Positions 1 through 11,636 are shown, counted from the first letter of the stretch. The stretch is 64,000 bases of DNA from Maricaulis sp. (GCF_017642925.1 NZ_JAEPOL010000001.1:1-64000); one strand, 5' to 3'. Numbers and translations: made by a program. The notes: generated by a model not told the origin, from the letters alone.

Positions 1-77
1 CACCGGCACAAAGCTCGACCGGCCCGTGCCTGCAGGTTTCGAGACGGAACCCGCAAGGGATCCGGGTAAATCTCCGC

Positions 78-146
78 GTGCGGGATGCCTCGGGCATCAC
101 CACCAAAGCTTCAAATCGGACACGATGTCCGCCGTGCATCCCGCAC
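78..146. other. Nested inverted repeats, possible structured RNA (unassigned)
   Basis: Eleven-base arms at 78-88 and 136-146 are perfectly complementary. Between them lie smaller hairpins at 84-98 (6-bp stem, 3-base loop) and 117-131 (cggaca/tgtccg, 3-base loop). The arrangement could fold as a multi-stem RNA on either strand. No convincing coding frame covers bases 1-200 and no downstream gene on the plus strand explains it as a leader. It could equally be the end of a feature lying left of the window. Role unknown. Confidence 0.25.
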
Positions 147-200
147 CCCTCTCATCGCTCCAGGGTTCAGGCCCGTGGAGGATTTCGCGCTGAGTGCCTT

Positions 201-370
201 TCCTCCCCATTCCATGGGGAGGGGGACCCGCGAAGCGGGGGAGGGGCGCCGCGCCAGCGGCGTTGTGTTGATGCCAAGCTCCACCGCCCTCCGGCGCTGA
301 CGCGCCGGCCCCTTCGACCCCTCCTTCGCCAAGGCTATGGAGGGCCCACTTCCCCATGGAATGGGGAAGA
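201..370. repeat. Palindromic intergenic repeat element
   Basis: Outer arms at 201-222 and 349-370 match in inverted orientation at about 20 of 22 positions, each centred on an attccatgg-type palindrome. Inner hairpins are cccgc-gaa-gcggg at 227-239, cgccgc-gcca-gcggcg at 247-262 and ccggcg/cgccgg at 291-308. This is the look of a small dispersed non-coding element (REP/MITE-like), common between genes in GC-rich alphaproteobacteria. It lies downstream of gyrB. Open frames across it are low-complexity artefacts. Copy number in the genome cannot be judged from one window. Confidence 0.55.
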
Positions 371-440
371 AAGAGAGAGAGCGCTTTACGCGCCACAAGG
401 CTAGGGGAAGTGAGAAAGAGAGTGGACAAAATCGGCCCCG

Positions 441-474
441 AACACACAAACGCCCGCCCCCGGGAGGGCGGGCG
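441..474 (-). terminator. Rho-independent terminator of gyrB
   Basis: A perfect 9-bp stem (cgcccgccc at 451-459 with gggcgggcg at 466-474) closes a 6-base loop. Reading on the minus strand it is followed by the T-rich run tttgtgtgtt at 450-441. It sits 23 bases past the gyrB stop codon, as expected for an intrinsic terminator. The T tract is interrupted, so efficiency may be moderate. Confidence 0.7.
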
Positions 475-496
475 CTGTGATGCGTCTGCGACACCT

Positions 497-3680
<3,184 letters not shown>

Positions 3681-3684
<4 letters not shown>

Positions 3685-5336
3685 GGCTGCGCCCGGTAGA
3701 GCGTCAGCCGCATCTCGTCGCCATTGGAGTAGTTCCGGCCCTCGATCGTCTCGAGCGCCTGCAGCGACAGCCCCAGCGCCTCGGCCTGCGCCAGGAAAGG
3801 TTCGGCTTCGGAGGCGTCGATCAGGGCGAGCGAACAGGCCGTGTCGGCCGCCAGCCGGGTCGCGGCATCGGCGGGATCTGCGGCCAGCACGGTGTCATAG
3901 GGGCCGTGGCGATAGACCAGGCTGGGTTCGCGGAAGGCGGAGGTGACGAGATGGGTCGGTTCACACGCCGCATGCGCATCGACGGCCGCAACGATGCGCG
4001 GCGTCAGCCACAATGTTTCCAGCCGCGGCATGGTCACTCCATAGACCGTGATCACCGCCAGCGCTCCGCCGGCCAGTCCGGCCGCAAGCGAGGCCGGCCG
4101 GCGGCCGGTGAGATAGAGGGCAAGCGCTACAGCGGCCGCGAGGAATATGGCTGCGCCCAGCACGACGAGCAGCGGCGAGACAATGCCCTCGGACCAGTGG
4201 AACCCGGCCGCCGGCACAGCGGCGACCAGTCCGGAAAAGGCGAGCCACACGACGGCGTAGAGCCCTGCCGCGATCTTCAGCCAGAGCGGCGCCTTGCTGT
4301 CGCCCGGCGCGAAGATCGCCGCCACAGCCAACACGGCCAAGGCCGGATAGGTTGGCATCACATAATGCGGCAGCTTGGTCGCGATCAGCTCGTAGGCGAT
4401 CCAGGCCGGCACGATCCAGCAGATCAGATAGCGCACGGCCGGCCGGGTCCGGTTGGCCCACGCCCACCAGCCGGCGAAGACCGCAAACAGCGAGCCGGGC
4501 CAGAAGGTCAGCGAGAACAGGCCGAGATAATAGCCCGGCGGGCCGGCATGGGATTGCTGGCTCTCGCCCACCTTGCCCATCAGGCTGTCGCCGACGGCTT
4601 CGGCGTAGAAGGCGCCGTCGGACACGATGCCGATGGCGACATACCAGGGCAGGGCGATGAGCAGGAAAAGCGGCACGCCCCAGAGCGGTTTCAGTCCGCC
4701 CAGCCAGGAAAATTTTCGGTCCCAGACCAGAAGCGCGGCCAGGGCCAGGCCGATGAAAAGCAGGATGATCGGTCCCTTGATCATCATGCCGGCGCCCAGC
4801 GCGGCCCAGAACAGGGCCGGTCGCCACCAATGCCCCTGTGGCTGCAGATAGATCCGCATCAGGGAGAGGTGTGCCGCCGTGATTGTCGCCAGCAGGACCG
4901 CATCGGTCTTGGCAATCCGCGCCTCGAACCCGACAGCAAGGGCCGTCGCGACAAGCAGGCCCGCGCCCACACCCGCCGTACGCCCGAACAGGCCGGCCGC
5001 GATAGCCGCCGTCATAACCACAGCAGCCAGAATTCCGAGGAAGGACGGGATGCGATGCGCCCAGATTGCGCGGTCATCCGCCGTGCCGGAGACGGTCACC
5101 GCAATCGATTGCAGCCAGTAGATTCCGGCCGGCTGCAGATAGCGCTGCTCGTCCTGGAAGCGGATGTCGATGAAATCGCCGGTCTCGACCATCTGGCTGG
5201 TCGCAACGGCATAGCGGCCCTCGTCGCGATCGACCGGCGGGATGGAGGAAATGCCCGGCAGCAGAACCACGAAGGACAGCAGGACCAGGACAAGCCTGTC
5301 CTTCCACCCCAGCGCGCGGCCGGCCGCCTCGCTCAC
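3681..5336 (-). CDS. ArnT-like GT83 integral membrane glycosyltransferase
   Basis: 551-residue multi-spanning protein of the PMT/ArnT (GT-C) class, which transfers a sugar from a polyprenyl-phosphate donor to an acceptor on the periplasmic face, such as lipid A or another envelope glycan. The first periplasmic loop carries DRDEGRYA at about 36-43, with the acidic catalytic residues of the family. At least ten hydrophobic segments follow, ending with a smaller soluble C-terminal region (from about 445). It overlaps the GT2 gene upstream and the DedA-family gene downstream by 4 bases each. The operon therefore looks complete for donor synthesis (GT2), transfer (this protein) and carrier handling (DedA). 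The sugar and acceptor cannot be told from sequence. Confidence 0.85.
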
Positions 5337-6109
5337 GGGCGTCGCTCTTCAATGCGGCCCGGCGCCTTGGTCCGCCGCACCAGCCAGATCACGCCCATCG
5401 TGTCGAATATGCCGACAAAGGCGCGGCCGATATTGGTGTATTTCGACTGGCCGGCATGGCGGGCCCGGTGGCGCACCGGATGATTGATCAACGGATGGCC
5501 ATAGCGCTGGAACAGGGCCGGCAGGAAGCGGTGCATGCCTTCGAAACAGGGCAGCATCAGGAAAGCCTCTCGCGGGAAGACCTTCACGCCACAGCCGGTA
5601 TCGGGGCAGTGATCGCCCAACACCGCGGCACGGAAACCGTTGGCGATGCGGGTCGCCACCAACCGGGAGACCGGATCATTGCGGCGCACACGTGTGCCGG
5701 CAACCAGCGGCGCCTCGCCCTCGGCGGCCCAGGCTTTTTCCAGCATGTCGGGAAGATCGGCCGGATCGTTCTGCCCGTCACCATCCATGGTCGCGATCCA
5801 GGGCGCGCGGGCGGCCAGAACACCGGACCGGACCGCCTGCGACTTGCCGCAGCGGCGGTCATGGCGAACGACACGGACGCGCGGATCCTTCGCGGCGATA
5901 TCCTGCAGGATGTCTGGCGTGGCATCGCTCGACCCGTCATCGACAAAGACGATCTCGAACGCGCCGGCGCGTTCCATTTCGCGCAGCGTCTCCTCGCACA
6001 CGGCGGCAACATTCTCCGCCTCGTCGAGCACGGCGATCACGACGCAGGCCCGCGGCCCCTCGCCGGACCGTTCCGGCCGCCGGAAATCGATGCTTGTCGG
6101 ATCGCTCAT
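5333..6109 (-). CDS. GT2 family polyprenyl-phosphate glycosyltransferase (DPM/ArnC-like)
   Basis: 258-residue cytosolic-face GT-A transferase that would load a sugar from a nucleotide donor onto undecaprenyl phosphate. The nucleotide-binding DDGSSD lies at 57-62 and the metal-binding DGDGQNDP at 109-116, both diagnostic of the dolichol-phosphate mannosyltransferase-like branch. The C-terminus has only one short hydrophobic stretch, unlike ArnC or GtrB, which carry two clear membrane helices, so it is probably peripheral. First gene of the coupled GT2, ArnT-like and DedA operon; the start at 6109 leaves a 93-bp gap to the lysE-like gene. Confidence 0.88.
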   Translation of the reverse strand: MSDPTSIDFRRPERSGEGPRACVVIAVLDEAENVAAVCEETLREMERAGAFEIVFVDDGSSDATPDILQDIAAKDPRVRVVRHDRRCGKSQAVRSGVLAARAPWIATMDGDGQNDPADLPDMLEKAWAAEGEAPLVAGTRVRRNDPVSRLVATRIANGFRAAVLGDHCPDTGCGVKVFPREAFLMLPCFEGMHRFLPALFQRYGHPLINHPVRHRARHAGQSKYTNIGRAFVGIFDTMGVIWLVRRTKAPGRIEERRP

Positions 6110-6202
6110 GTCCCTGCCCCGATCATTGCGCCGCGAGTGTGTGCCGCTTTGGCGCCGGTTACAAACCTCAATCGCCGTGCTCCCAGCCTGCCCGCCTGCC
6201 CG

Positions 6203-6829
6203 CTAGCGTGCGACCAGCAGCAGGATCGCAATACCGGTCATGACCAGCCCGGTCACGATATCCGCGCCGCGCCGGACCGCCGGCGTCACCAGCCATTCGC
6301 GGGCCCGATGCGCGCCGCCGATATAGGCGCCCGCCGTGAGCACGGCCAGCACGGTCATCATGGCCAGCATCAGCGCGTATGTGGCCGGTGTGATCGCCTC
6401 GAGCGGCACAAAGGCCGGCACCAGGGTCAGGTAGAAAACGATGGGCTTGGGATTGGACAGCGGCATGGCAACGCCCGCAATGAAGGTCGCGGCATGGCTG
6501 CGTTTCGAGCCCGCCTTGAAGACCGGTTTCGGGCGGGCACCGGTCCAGGCACTCCAGAACGCCCGGAACGCCATCCAGGACAAATAGGTCACGCCCACCA
6601 GCTTGGCCGCCAGCCAGAAGCCGGACAATTGCGTCGCCAGCGCCGACAACCCGGTCACCGCCAGGGTGAACCAGAACATGTCGCCCAGCAGAATGCCGAA
6701 GCCATAGATGGCCGCATTCACCGGACCGCCATCCAGCGTCCGCGCCACCATCGCCGCAATCCCGGGACCTGGCGTGATGAAAAGGACCAGCAAGGCACCG
6801 GCGAACAGAAGGAGGTTTTCGGGAGTCAT
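6203..6829 (-). CDS. LysE/RhtB family amino-acid exporter
   Basis: 208-residue inner-membrane protein with six predicted helices, the usual LysE/RhtB size. It has the N-terminal TPGPGIAAMVARTLDGG motif and the central NPKPIVFYLTL motif of the family. Members export amino acids or their analogues by proton antiport; the substrate here is unknown. Its ATG overlaps the recF stop by 4 bases (ATGA), so it is probably translated from the dnaN-recF message even though export has no obvious link to replication. It is the first of four genes inserted between recF and gyrB. Confidence 0.88.
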   Translation of the reverse strand: MTPENLLLFAGALLVLFITPGPGIAAMVARTLDGGPVNAAIYGFGILLGDMFWFTLAVTGLSALATQLSGFWLAAKLVGVTYLSWMAFRAFWSAWTGARPKPVFKAGSKRSHAATFIAGVAMPLSNPKPIVFYLTLVPAFVPLEAITPATYALMLAMMTVLAVLTAGAYIGGAHRAREWLVTPAVRRGADIVTGLVMTGIAILLLVAR

Positions 6830-8001
6830 GCCGACCGCTCCACACGGGCCGCATCGACCTCGAAATACTGCGCCCGCCCTGCGAAGGGCTCAAACAACAC
6901 GCGCTCCACGCCGGTCAGCCAGGCTTGCGAGCCTGTGGCGAGGATCTCGCGGGCCAGCCCCTCGCGACGGGTTGCGTCCAGATGGGCGCAGGCCTCGTCG
7001 AACAGCAGAAGAGGGGCCACGCCGCCCTGCCGGGCCAGCGCCCGGGCCTGGGCCAGCGCAAGGGTGAGGATCAGTGCTTTCTGCTCGCCGGTCGAACAAT
7101 CGCCGGCAGCCTGATCCTTGTCGCGATGACGGGCAACGAGCTCGGTCCGGTGGGGACCGCGTGTCAGGGTGCGGCCGGCCGCGCCGTCCCGCCGCCGGCC
7201 GTCTCGTAGTGCCGCGGCAAACCTGTCTTCGGCCGTTCCGGCATCCAGCCCGTCGGCCAGATCGGCCTCGACCGCCCCGTCCAGCGCCAGATCGGCCTGC
7301 GGGAAAGCGCCTTCCGGACGGGCATCGATCTCGCCCTGCAGGCGGATCAGCGCATCCAGCCGCGCCGCCGCCATGGCCACGCCGTGACCGGCCATCTCGC
7401 TTTCCAGCGCGTTGAGCCAGGCCGGATCCGCCTGGCCCTCGTCGAGCAAGCGCTGGCGGCGCGTACGCACCTTGTCATAAGCCGTCGCCGCTTCGGCATG
7501 GGCGGGATCGGCGGCGTAGACGAGCCGGTCGAAGAATTTCAGCCGGTCGGCCCGGGGACCGGCGAACAGGCGGTCCTGGGCCGGTGTCAGCCAGATCATC
7601 GGTACCAGCCGCGCCAGTTCGCCCTGGGGCGCCGGTTCGCCGTCGATCCGGGTTTCCCGACGGCCGCCATTGCGCGCGCCGACGCCAAGGCGGACCTCGC
7701 CATCCCGCGTCTCCATCTCGGCGAAGACCGCCCAGGCCTCAGCCGCACCGGAGGCATCCTTGCGCGCGACACCGTCAGCGCCGGCCGAACGCAGACCGCG
7801 GCCGGGCACGAGAAAGGAGAGCGCTTCGAGCAGATTGGTCTTGCCGGCCCCGTTTGCGCCATAGAGCGCGACAGGTGCGGGCGCGAGCTCAAGGTCGAGC
7901 GCGGCATAGCAGCGAAAATCGGTAAGCCGCAAACGACGAACCGCCGCAGGCGGAACCGGCGGCGGTGTCGGAGTCTCGAATTCGGCAGACCCGTCCGTCA
8001 C
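6826..8001 (-). CDS. recF: DNA replication and repair protein RecF
   Basis: SMC-like ATPase that with RecO and RecR loads RecA at single-strand gaps. 391 residues. Walker A GANGAGKT is at 48-55, the ABC signature lies in DCSTGEQKALILTL near residue 303 and Walker B is LLLFDEACAHLD near 335. The N-terminal tail (about 20 residues, rich in Pro and acidic residues) before VRRLRLTDFRCYA is longer than in many homologues, but the start overlaps the dnaN stop by 4 bases, which supports it. Middle gene of the dnaN-recF-lysE-like translationally coupled set. Confidence 0.96.
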   Translation of the reverse strand: MTDGSAEFETPTPPPVPPAAVRRLRLTDFRCYAALDLELAPAPVALYGANGAGKTNLLEALSFLVPGRGLRSAGADGVARKDASGAAEAWAVFAEMETRDGEVRLGVGARNGGRRETRIDGEPAPQGELARLVPMIWLTPAQDRLFAGPRADRLKFFDRLVYAADPAHAEAATAYDKVRTRRQRLLDEGQADPAWLNALESEMAGHGVAMAAARLDALIRLQGEIDARPEGAFPQADLALDGAVEADLADGLDAGTAEDRFAAALRDGRRRDGAAGRTLTRGPHRTELVARHRDKDQAAGDCSTGEQKALILTLALAQARALARQGGVAPLLLFDEACAHLDATRREGLAREILATGSQAWLTGVERVLFEPFAGRAQYFEVDAARVERSA

Positions 8002-9116
8002 ACCCGCAACGGCATCAGCACGTAAAGCGCGTCTTCATCGCCGCTGTCTGTCACCAGGGCCGGCGACGCCGCATCGGCGAAGTGGAACCGCGCCTCGTCG
8101 CCCTCGATCTGCGAAGCGACATCGAGCATGTAGCGCGCGTTGAAACCGATCGCGAAGCCCTCGTCGGAATAGGACACGGCCAGCTCTTCCTCGGCCTGAC
8201 CGCTTTCCGGATTGTTCACCGCCAAGGTCAGCGTGTCCTGACCCAGCGAGAGCTTTACCGAGCGCGACTTCTCGACCGAGATCGTAGCGACACGGTCGAC
8301 AGCCTCGGCAAAGCGCTTGTTCTCGACCGACATCACCCGGGTATTGCCGCGCGGGATCACGCGCTCATAGTCCGGGAAAGCGCCGTCGATCAGCTTGGAG
8401 GTGAGCACGGCGCGGCCCAAACGGAAACGGATCTTGCCTTCGGAGACCGAGACCTCGACATCGTCGTCGGCGTCTTCCAGCAGACGGCGGACTTCCTGCA
8501 CCGTCTTGCGCGGCACGATCACGCCCGGCATGCCGTCCGCCCCTTCCGGCAGATCGATCTCGGCCAGCGCCAGGCGTACGCCATCGGTGGCAACAGCGCG
8601 CAGCGTCTTGCGGCCGTCGTGCTCGGCGGCATGCAGATGGATGCCGTTGAGATAATAGCGTGTCTCTTCGGTGGAGATCGCGAAACGGGTCTTGTCGATC
8701 ACCCGGGCCAGCTCACTGGCGGGAACCGAGAAGCGGTGTTCGAGATCCTCGGTCGGCATGACCGGGAAATCGCCCGGCGGCAGGCAGGGCAGCGAGAAGT
8801 TCGAGCGGCCCGCCTTCAGCGTCAGCCGCGGATCGCCGCCTGCCATCTCCAGCGTCACATCGGCGCCGTCCGGCAGTTTGCGGGTGATGTCGTAGAGCGT
8901 GTGCGCCGGCGCGGTCACCAGACCTTCGCCCTCGCAGCTCGCATCCGTCGTTTCCAGGATCTCGATATCGAGATCGGTGGCCGCGAAACTCGCACCATCC
9001 GGCCCGGCCGAGATCAGGACATTGGACAGGATCGGGATCGTGTTGCGCTTTTCGACGACGGCCTGAACATGGCCCAGGGCCTTCAGGAGCGTTGCGCGCT
9101 CAATCGTCAGCTTCAT
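7998..9116 (-). CDS. dnaN: DNA polymerase III beta sliding clamp
   Basis: Homodimeric ring that tethers the replicative polymerase to DNA. 372 residues, the standard length, covering three clamp domains from MKLTIERATLLKAL to a C-terminus ending YVLMPLRV, close to the typical MPMRL-type ending that forms part of the protein-binding pocket. Conserved stretches include NTIPILSNVLI and DGVRLALAE. It follows dnaA by 191 bp, so it probably has its own promoter as well as readthrough. It overlaps recF by 4 bases. Confidence 0.97.
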   Translation of the reverse strand: MKLTIERATLLKALGHVQAVVEKRNTIPILSNVLISAGPDGASFAATDLDIEILETTDASCEGEGLVTAPAHTLYDITRKLPDGADVTLEMAGGDPRLTLKAGRSNFSLPCLPPGDFPVMPTEDLEHRFSVPASELARVIDKTRFAISTEETRYYLNGIHLHAAEHDGRKTLRAVATDGVRLALAEIDLPEGADGMPGVIVPRKTVQEVRRLLEDADDDVEVSVSEGKIRFRLGRAVLTSKLIDGAFPDYERVIPRGNTRVMSVENKRFAEAVDRVATISVEKSRSVKLSLGQDTLTLAVNNPESGQAEEELAVSYSDEGFAIGFNARYMLDVASQIEGDEARFHFADAASPALVTDSGDEDALYVLMPLRV

Positions 9117-9308
9117 GTCTTACGTCCGCTTGCACATTGGCGGCATCACCGCAGCGTGACACCGGGTCGGTCGGGACAGCACGGCGGGCAAATCACCCCG
9201 TGCCGAAACAGGTGGGTCAAAGAGGATACATGAAAACGCGCGTTCGCAAGAGATTTCTCCAGCGCCCGCGCCTTCTCCACAACTGAGACTGACCGGAAGG
9301 CCCGGACG

Positions 9309-10757
9309 TCAGCCCTGCAACTCGCGGGTGAGACGGTCGATATCGTCGCCCACCGGATCCCCCGCTTCGAGCAGGGCCGTGACCTTGTTGACCGCGTGGA
9401 TGACGGTGGAATGGTCCCGCCCGCCAAAGCGCCGGCCGATATCCGGCAGCGAACGCGTCGTCATCGTCTTGGCCAGATACATCGCGACATGCCGCGGACG
9501 CACGACGCTCTGGGTGCGGCGCTTCGAACAGATATCGGCAGGAGTCACACCGTAATGGCTGGCGACGGCTTTCTGGATGTCGTCCACCGTCAGGCGGCGC
9601 TCGGAATTCAGCGACAGTTCGCGCAGCGCCGTGGACACGGCTTCCATCGTCACCGGCAGACCGAGCAGGGCCGTGCGGCAGATGACATTGTTCAGCACGC
9701 CTTCCAGCTCGCGCGGGCTGGTGGTGATCCGGGCGGCGAGGAAGTCGCGCACGGCTTCCGGCACATCGAGCACCGGATAGTGGCACTTCGCCTGGGCAAT
9801 CTTGCAGTCGAGGATCTGGCGGCGCAGGTCGAGATCGGGTTTGCCGAGCGGACAGGACAGACCGCCCGTCAGCAGCGAACGCAACCGGTCGTCGGACACC
9901 TGCAGCTCGGCCGGCGGCCGGTGCGAGGCCAGCACGACCTGCTTGTTCTCGGCAATCAGCGCCGCGATCGTGTTCAGCAGCTCGTCTTCGGTCTTCAGCT
10001 TGCCCGCGATGAAATGGACATCGTCGATCAGCAGCACATCGACGCCGCGCACGGTTTCCTTGAAGGAGATCGTGTCGCGCGCCCGCATGGCGGTCACGAA
10101 GCCGGACAGGAATTCCTCGGCCGTCAGATAGAGCGCCTTGCGCGGCCGCGAGGTGTGCTCGAAGGCGCTCGCCATGGCGTGCATGAGGTGGGTCTTGCCG
10201 ACGCCGTAGTCGCCGTAGAAGAAAACGGGATTGAAGGGCGGGGTCTGGGCACCGACCACGGTCCGCGCCGCCGCGGCGGCAACCTCGTTGGCCGGGCCGA
10301 CCCGGAAGCTGTCGAACGTGAAGCGGGTCTCGCCGATCGCGGGATCGGCTGCCGCCTCGGACGTCGCCTGCGCCTCTTTCACCGACGGTTCCGCAGTACG
10401 CCGCGCCGCCGGCTCGGGCCGCTTTGCGACCACGGGTTGAGCCTCACTGCTGCCTTCAGCGACAAGGTGAACGGCGCGATGTGTGGTATCAAGCTCGGAC
10501 CAGATCGCGCGAATTCTCGCTCCCCAGTGGTCCTCCACCCAGTCACGATTGAACTGGCTCGGGGCAACGATGACAACCGCACCGGACTCCGAAACACTGA
10601 CCCGGAGACGGGCGATTTCCTGGGAGTAAAGTGCCTGACCGCACTCATCCCGAAGCCGGGATCTCACCTGACGCCAGATAGCCGAAATGCCCCCGGTTCC
10701 ATCGACTTCAAAGCCCGCTGTCTTTGCCTCTGCCACAGCCAGTTTGTTCAACGCCAT
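9309..10757 (-). CDS. dnaA: Chromosomal replication initiator protein DnaA
   Basis: ATP-dependent initiator that binds DnaA boxes and melts the origin. From the ATG at 10757 the protein has 482 residues. Domain I covers about 22-95, and a low-complexity linker (100-143) precedes the AAA+ domain from RFTFDSF. Walker A GDYGVGKT is at 182-189 and Walker B VLLIDD at 241-246. The C-terminal DNA-binding helix has the DIGRRFGGRDHSTVIHAV signature. An open frame continues 58 codons upstream, but those residues do not resemble DnaA and read through the regulatory region, so 10757 is preferred. A large non-coding region lies upstream and dnaN downstream, as in Caulobacter relatives. Confidence 0.97.
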   Translation of the reverse strand: MALNKLAVAEAKTAGFEVDGTGGISAIWRQVRSRLRDECGQALYSQEIARLRVSVSESGAVVIVAPSQFNRDWVEDHWGARIRAIWSELDTTHRAVHLVAEGSSEAQPVVAKRPEPAARRTAEPSVKEAQATSEAAADPAIGETRFTFDSFRVGPANEVAAAAARTVVGAQTPPFNPVFFYGDYGVGKTHLMHAMASAFEHTSRPRKALYLTAEEFLSGFVTAMRARDTISFKETVRGVDVLLIDDVHFIAGKLKTEDELLNTIAALIAENKQVVLASHRPPAELQVSDDRLRSLLTGGLSCPLGKPDLDLRRQILDCKIAQAKCHYPVLDVPEAVRDFLAARITTSPRELEGVLNNVICRTALLGLPVTMEAVSTALRELSLNSERRLTVDDIQKAVASHYGVTPADICSKRRTQSVVRPRHVAMYLAKTMTTRSLPDIGRRFGGRDHSTVIHAVNKVTALLEAGDPVGDDIDRLTRELQG

Positions 10758-10867
10758 CGTTCGCCACACTTTTGTTTTTATCACGCGATTGCGCGGTTCA
10801 GGTGTTTGTTTTTTAGGCGCAAATCTCCCCACCCAACGAGACGGATCGCCTCGTCGATATCGGAAAT

Positions 10868-10876
10868 TTATCCGCA
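10868..10876 (+). promoter_or_regulatory. DnaA-box-like site TTATCCGCA
   Basis: Matches the classical TTATCCACA box at 8 of 9 positions, with G for A at position 7. It lies 111 bp upstream of the dnaA start codon, where it could serve autoregulation or origin function. A single imperfect box can occur by chance. Confidence 0.4.
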
Positions 10877-10934
10877 TGGGATTGGTCGCCCTCAGTGGCC
10901 CAGAGGTTACGCCTTCCCCGGTTATGGTCAACCG

Positions 10935-10960
10935 GATTCAACGCCTGATTCTGGAGATTC
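10935..10960. promoter_or_regulatory. Cluster of three GANTC (CcrM-type) methylation sites
   Basis: GATTC occurs at 10935-10939, 10947-10951 and 10956-10960, three copies in 26 bp. A fourth GANTC (GAGTC) is at 11180-11184. In Caulobacter the methyltransferase CcrM modifies GANTC, and the methylation state of the dnaA promoter affects its transcription. Clustering here suggests the same kind of replication-coupled control, though methylation itself cannot be seen. Confidence 0.5.
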
Positions 10961-10999
10961 TTCGCTTGACACGAGAAATCCGTGATCGGATCGAAGCTT

Positions 11000-11022
11000 G
11001 TCGTTTACGACAGATTTACGAC
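11000..11022. promoter_or_regulatory. Repeated tttacgac element with internal palindrome
   Basis: The octamer tttacgac occurs at 11004-11011 and 11015-11022, and the first copy lies inside the inverted repeat gtcg-ttta-cgac (11000-11011). The 11-base spacing puts both copies on one face of the helix, which suits a dimeric regulator. The binding protein is unknown. Confidence 0.35.
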
Positions 11023-11120
11023 ACTCATAACGGTCTTTTTTCGCGACAAAACCGACGCATCCGGTCAGCCGAAAATCAAGCCCGGCGATGAGCGCTCGCT
11101 CATCCGTATCAGGAATAAAA

Positions 11121-11133
11121 TATCAATAATTTG
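11121..11133 (+). promoter_or_regulatory. Consensus IHF binding site
   Basis: The 13-mer at 11121-11133 fits the IHF consensus WATCAANNNNTTR at every defined position and is embedded in an AT tract (11114-11132). IHF bends DNA and is a standard part of bacterial origins, including the Caulobacter origin. Position between rpsT and dnaA supports a regulatory or origin role. Confidence 0.5.
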
Positions 11134-11190
11134 GCGTCTCCGGCACCGCGCCGCTGAGCGCGCTTGCTCGAGCCCGGCGGAGTCCGTTCG

Positions 11191-11226
11191 AAAAAAATGC
11201 GCCCGGAACGTGTGTTCCGGGCGCAT
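11191..11226 (-). terminator. Rho-independent terminator of rpsT
   Basis: A perfect 13-bp stem (atgcgcccggaac at 11197-11209 with its complement at 11214-11226) closes a gtgt tetraloop. On the minus strand it runs directly into seven Ts (11197-11191). It begins about 30 bases past the rpsT stop and separates rpsT transcription from the dnaA region. Confidence 0.9.
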
Positions 11227-11256
11227 CGCATTTTTCGTCGTTTCAGCGACGGCCGA

Positions 11257-11523
11257 TCAGGCCGACATCGCCTTCACGCGGGCCGACAGACGCGAAACCT
11301 TGCGCGAGCCGGTGTTCTTGTGAAACACGCCATTGGAGACAGCGCGCATCATTTCCGACTCTGCCTTGACCAGAGCCGTCTTGGCCTCGGCCTGGTTGCC
11401 GGCCGCGATCGCCAGCTCGACCTTCTTCACGAAAGTCCGGACGCGCGAGCGGCGCGCCTTGTTGACAGCCGTGCGGCGCGCGATCTTGCGAACCATCTTC
11501 TTGGCCGAGTTTGTATTGGCCAT
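11257..11523 (-). CDS. rpsT: 30S ribosomal protein S20
   Basis: Small-subunit primary rRNA-binding protein, 88 residues, starting [17 protein letters not shown] and composed mostly of basic helices as expected. The ATG at 11523 has ribosome-binding matches (gagg and agga) within 15 bases. An in-frame ATG at 11541 would add MKRLGS, which is not family-like. It is a single-gene unit with its own promoter and a strong terminator. The same adjacency to dnaA is known in Caulobacter. Confidence 0.96.
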   Translation of the reverse strand: MANTNSAKKMVRKIARRTAVNKARRSRVRTFVKKVELAIAAGNQAEAKTALVKAESEMMRAVSNGVFHKNTGSRKVSRLSARVKAMSA

Positions 11524-11585
11524 GGATCCTAACCTCTTCATGCGGCCGGACGCTCGAGGCGGCCGGCGAAATCCGTGAGCGGCGG

Positions 11586-11614
11586 CGTATAGGCCCTTGC
11601 AGCCGGGCCGTCAA
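11586..11614 (-). promoter_or_regulatory. Sigma-70-type promoter of rpsT
   Basis: Reading on the minus strand, TTGACG (11614-11609) is separated by exactly 17 bases from TATACG (11591-11586). This is a near-consensus housekeeping promoter about 60 bases before the rpsT start codon and just past the stop of the enoyl-CoA hydratase gene. Confidence 0.7.
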
Positions 11615-11636
11615 CCGCCGTAATGCGCTTTCACCG

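Larger units (their letters stand above)
10758..11190. promoter_or_regulatory. dnaA upstream region, candidate origin/cell-cycle control region
   Basis: The 433 bp between the dnaA start and the rpsT terminator contain no convincing gene. They are clearly richer in A+T than their surroundings. They hold a DnaA-box-like 9-mer, a TCCCCA hexamer (10826-10831), a cluster of three GATTC sites, a repeated tttacgac element, an IHF consensus site and a 19-bp AT tract with a single C (11114-11132). These are typical parts of an alphaproteobacterial origin or of the dnaA promoter. No TTAA-N7-TTAA CtrA site was seen. Function is inferred from position and motifs only. Confidence 0.5.

Noticed and set aside
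1-200. Possible 3' end of a gene entering from the left edge
   Set aside because: All three plus frames and the minus frames give low-complexity products; one frame is open but shows no family resemblance.
9273-9281. TTCTCCACA near the dnaA stop, resembling a DnaA box
   Set aside because: It differs at the third position from TTATCCACA and is alone in the dnaA-dnaN gap, so it was not listed as a site.
10687-11091. Plus-strand frame crossing the dnaA 5' end and upstream region
   Set aside because: It spans dnaA coding sequence in antisense and the motif-rich non-coding gap; no family resemblance or ribosome-binding site.
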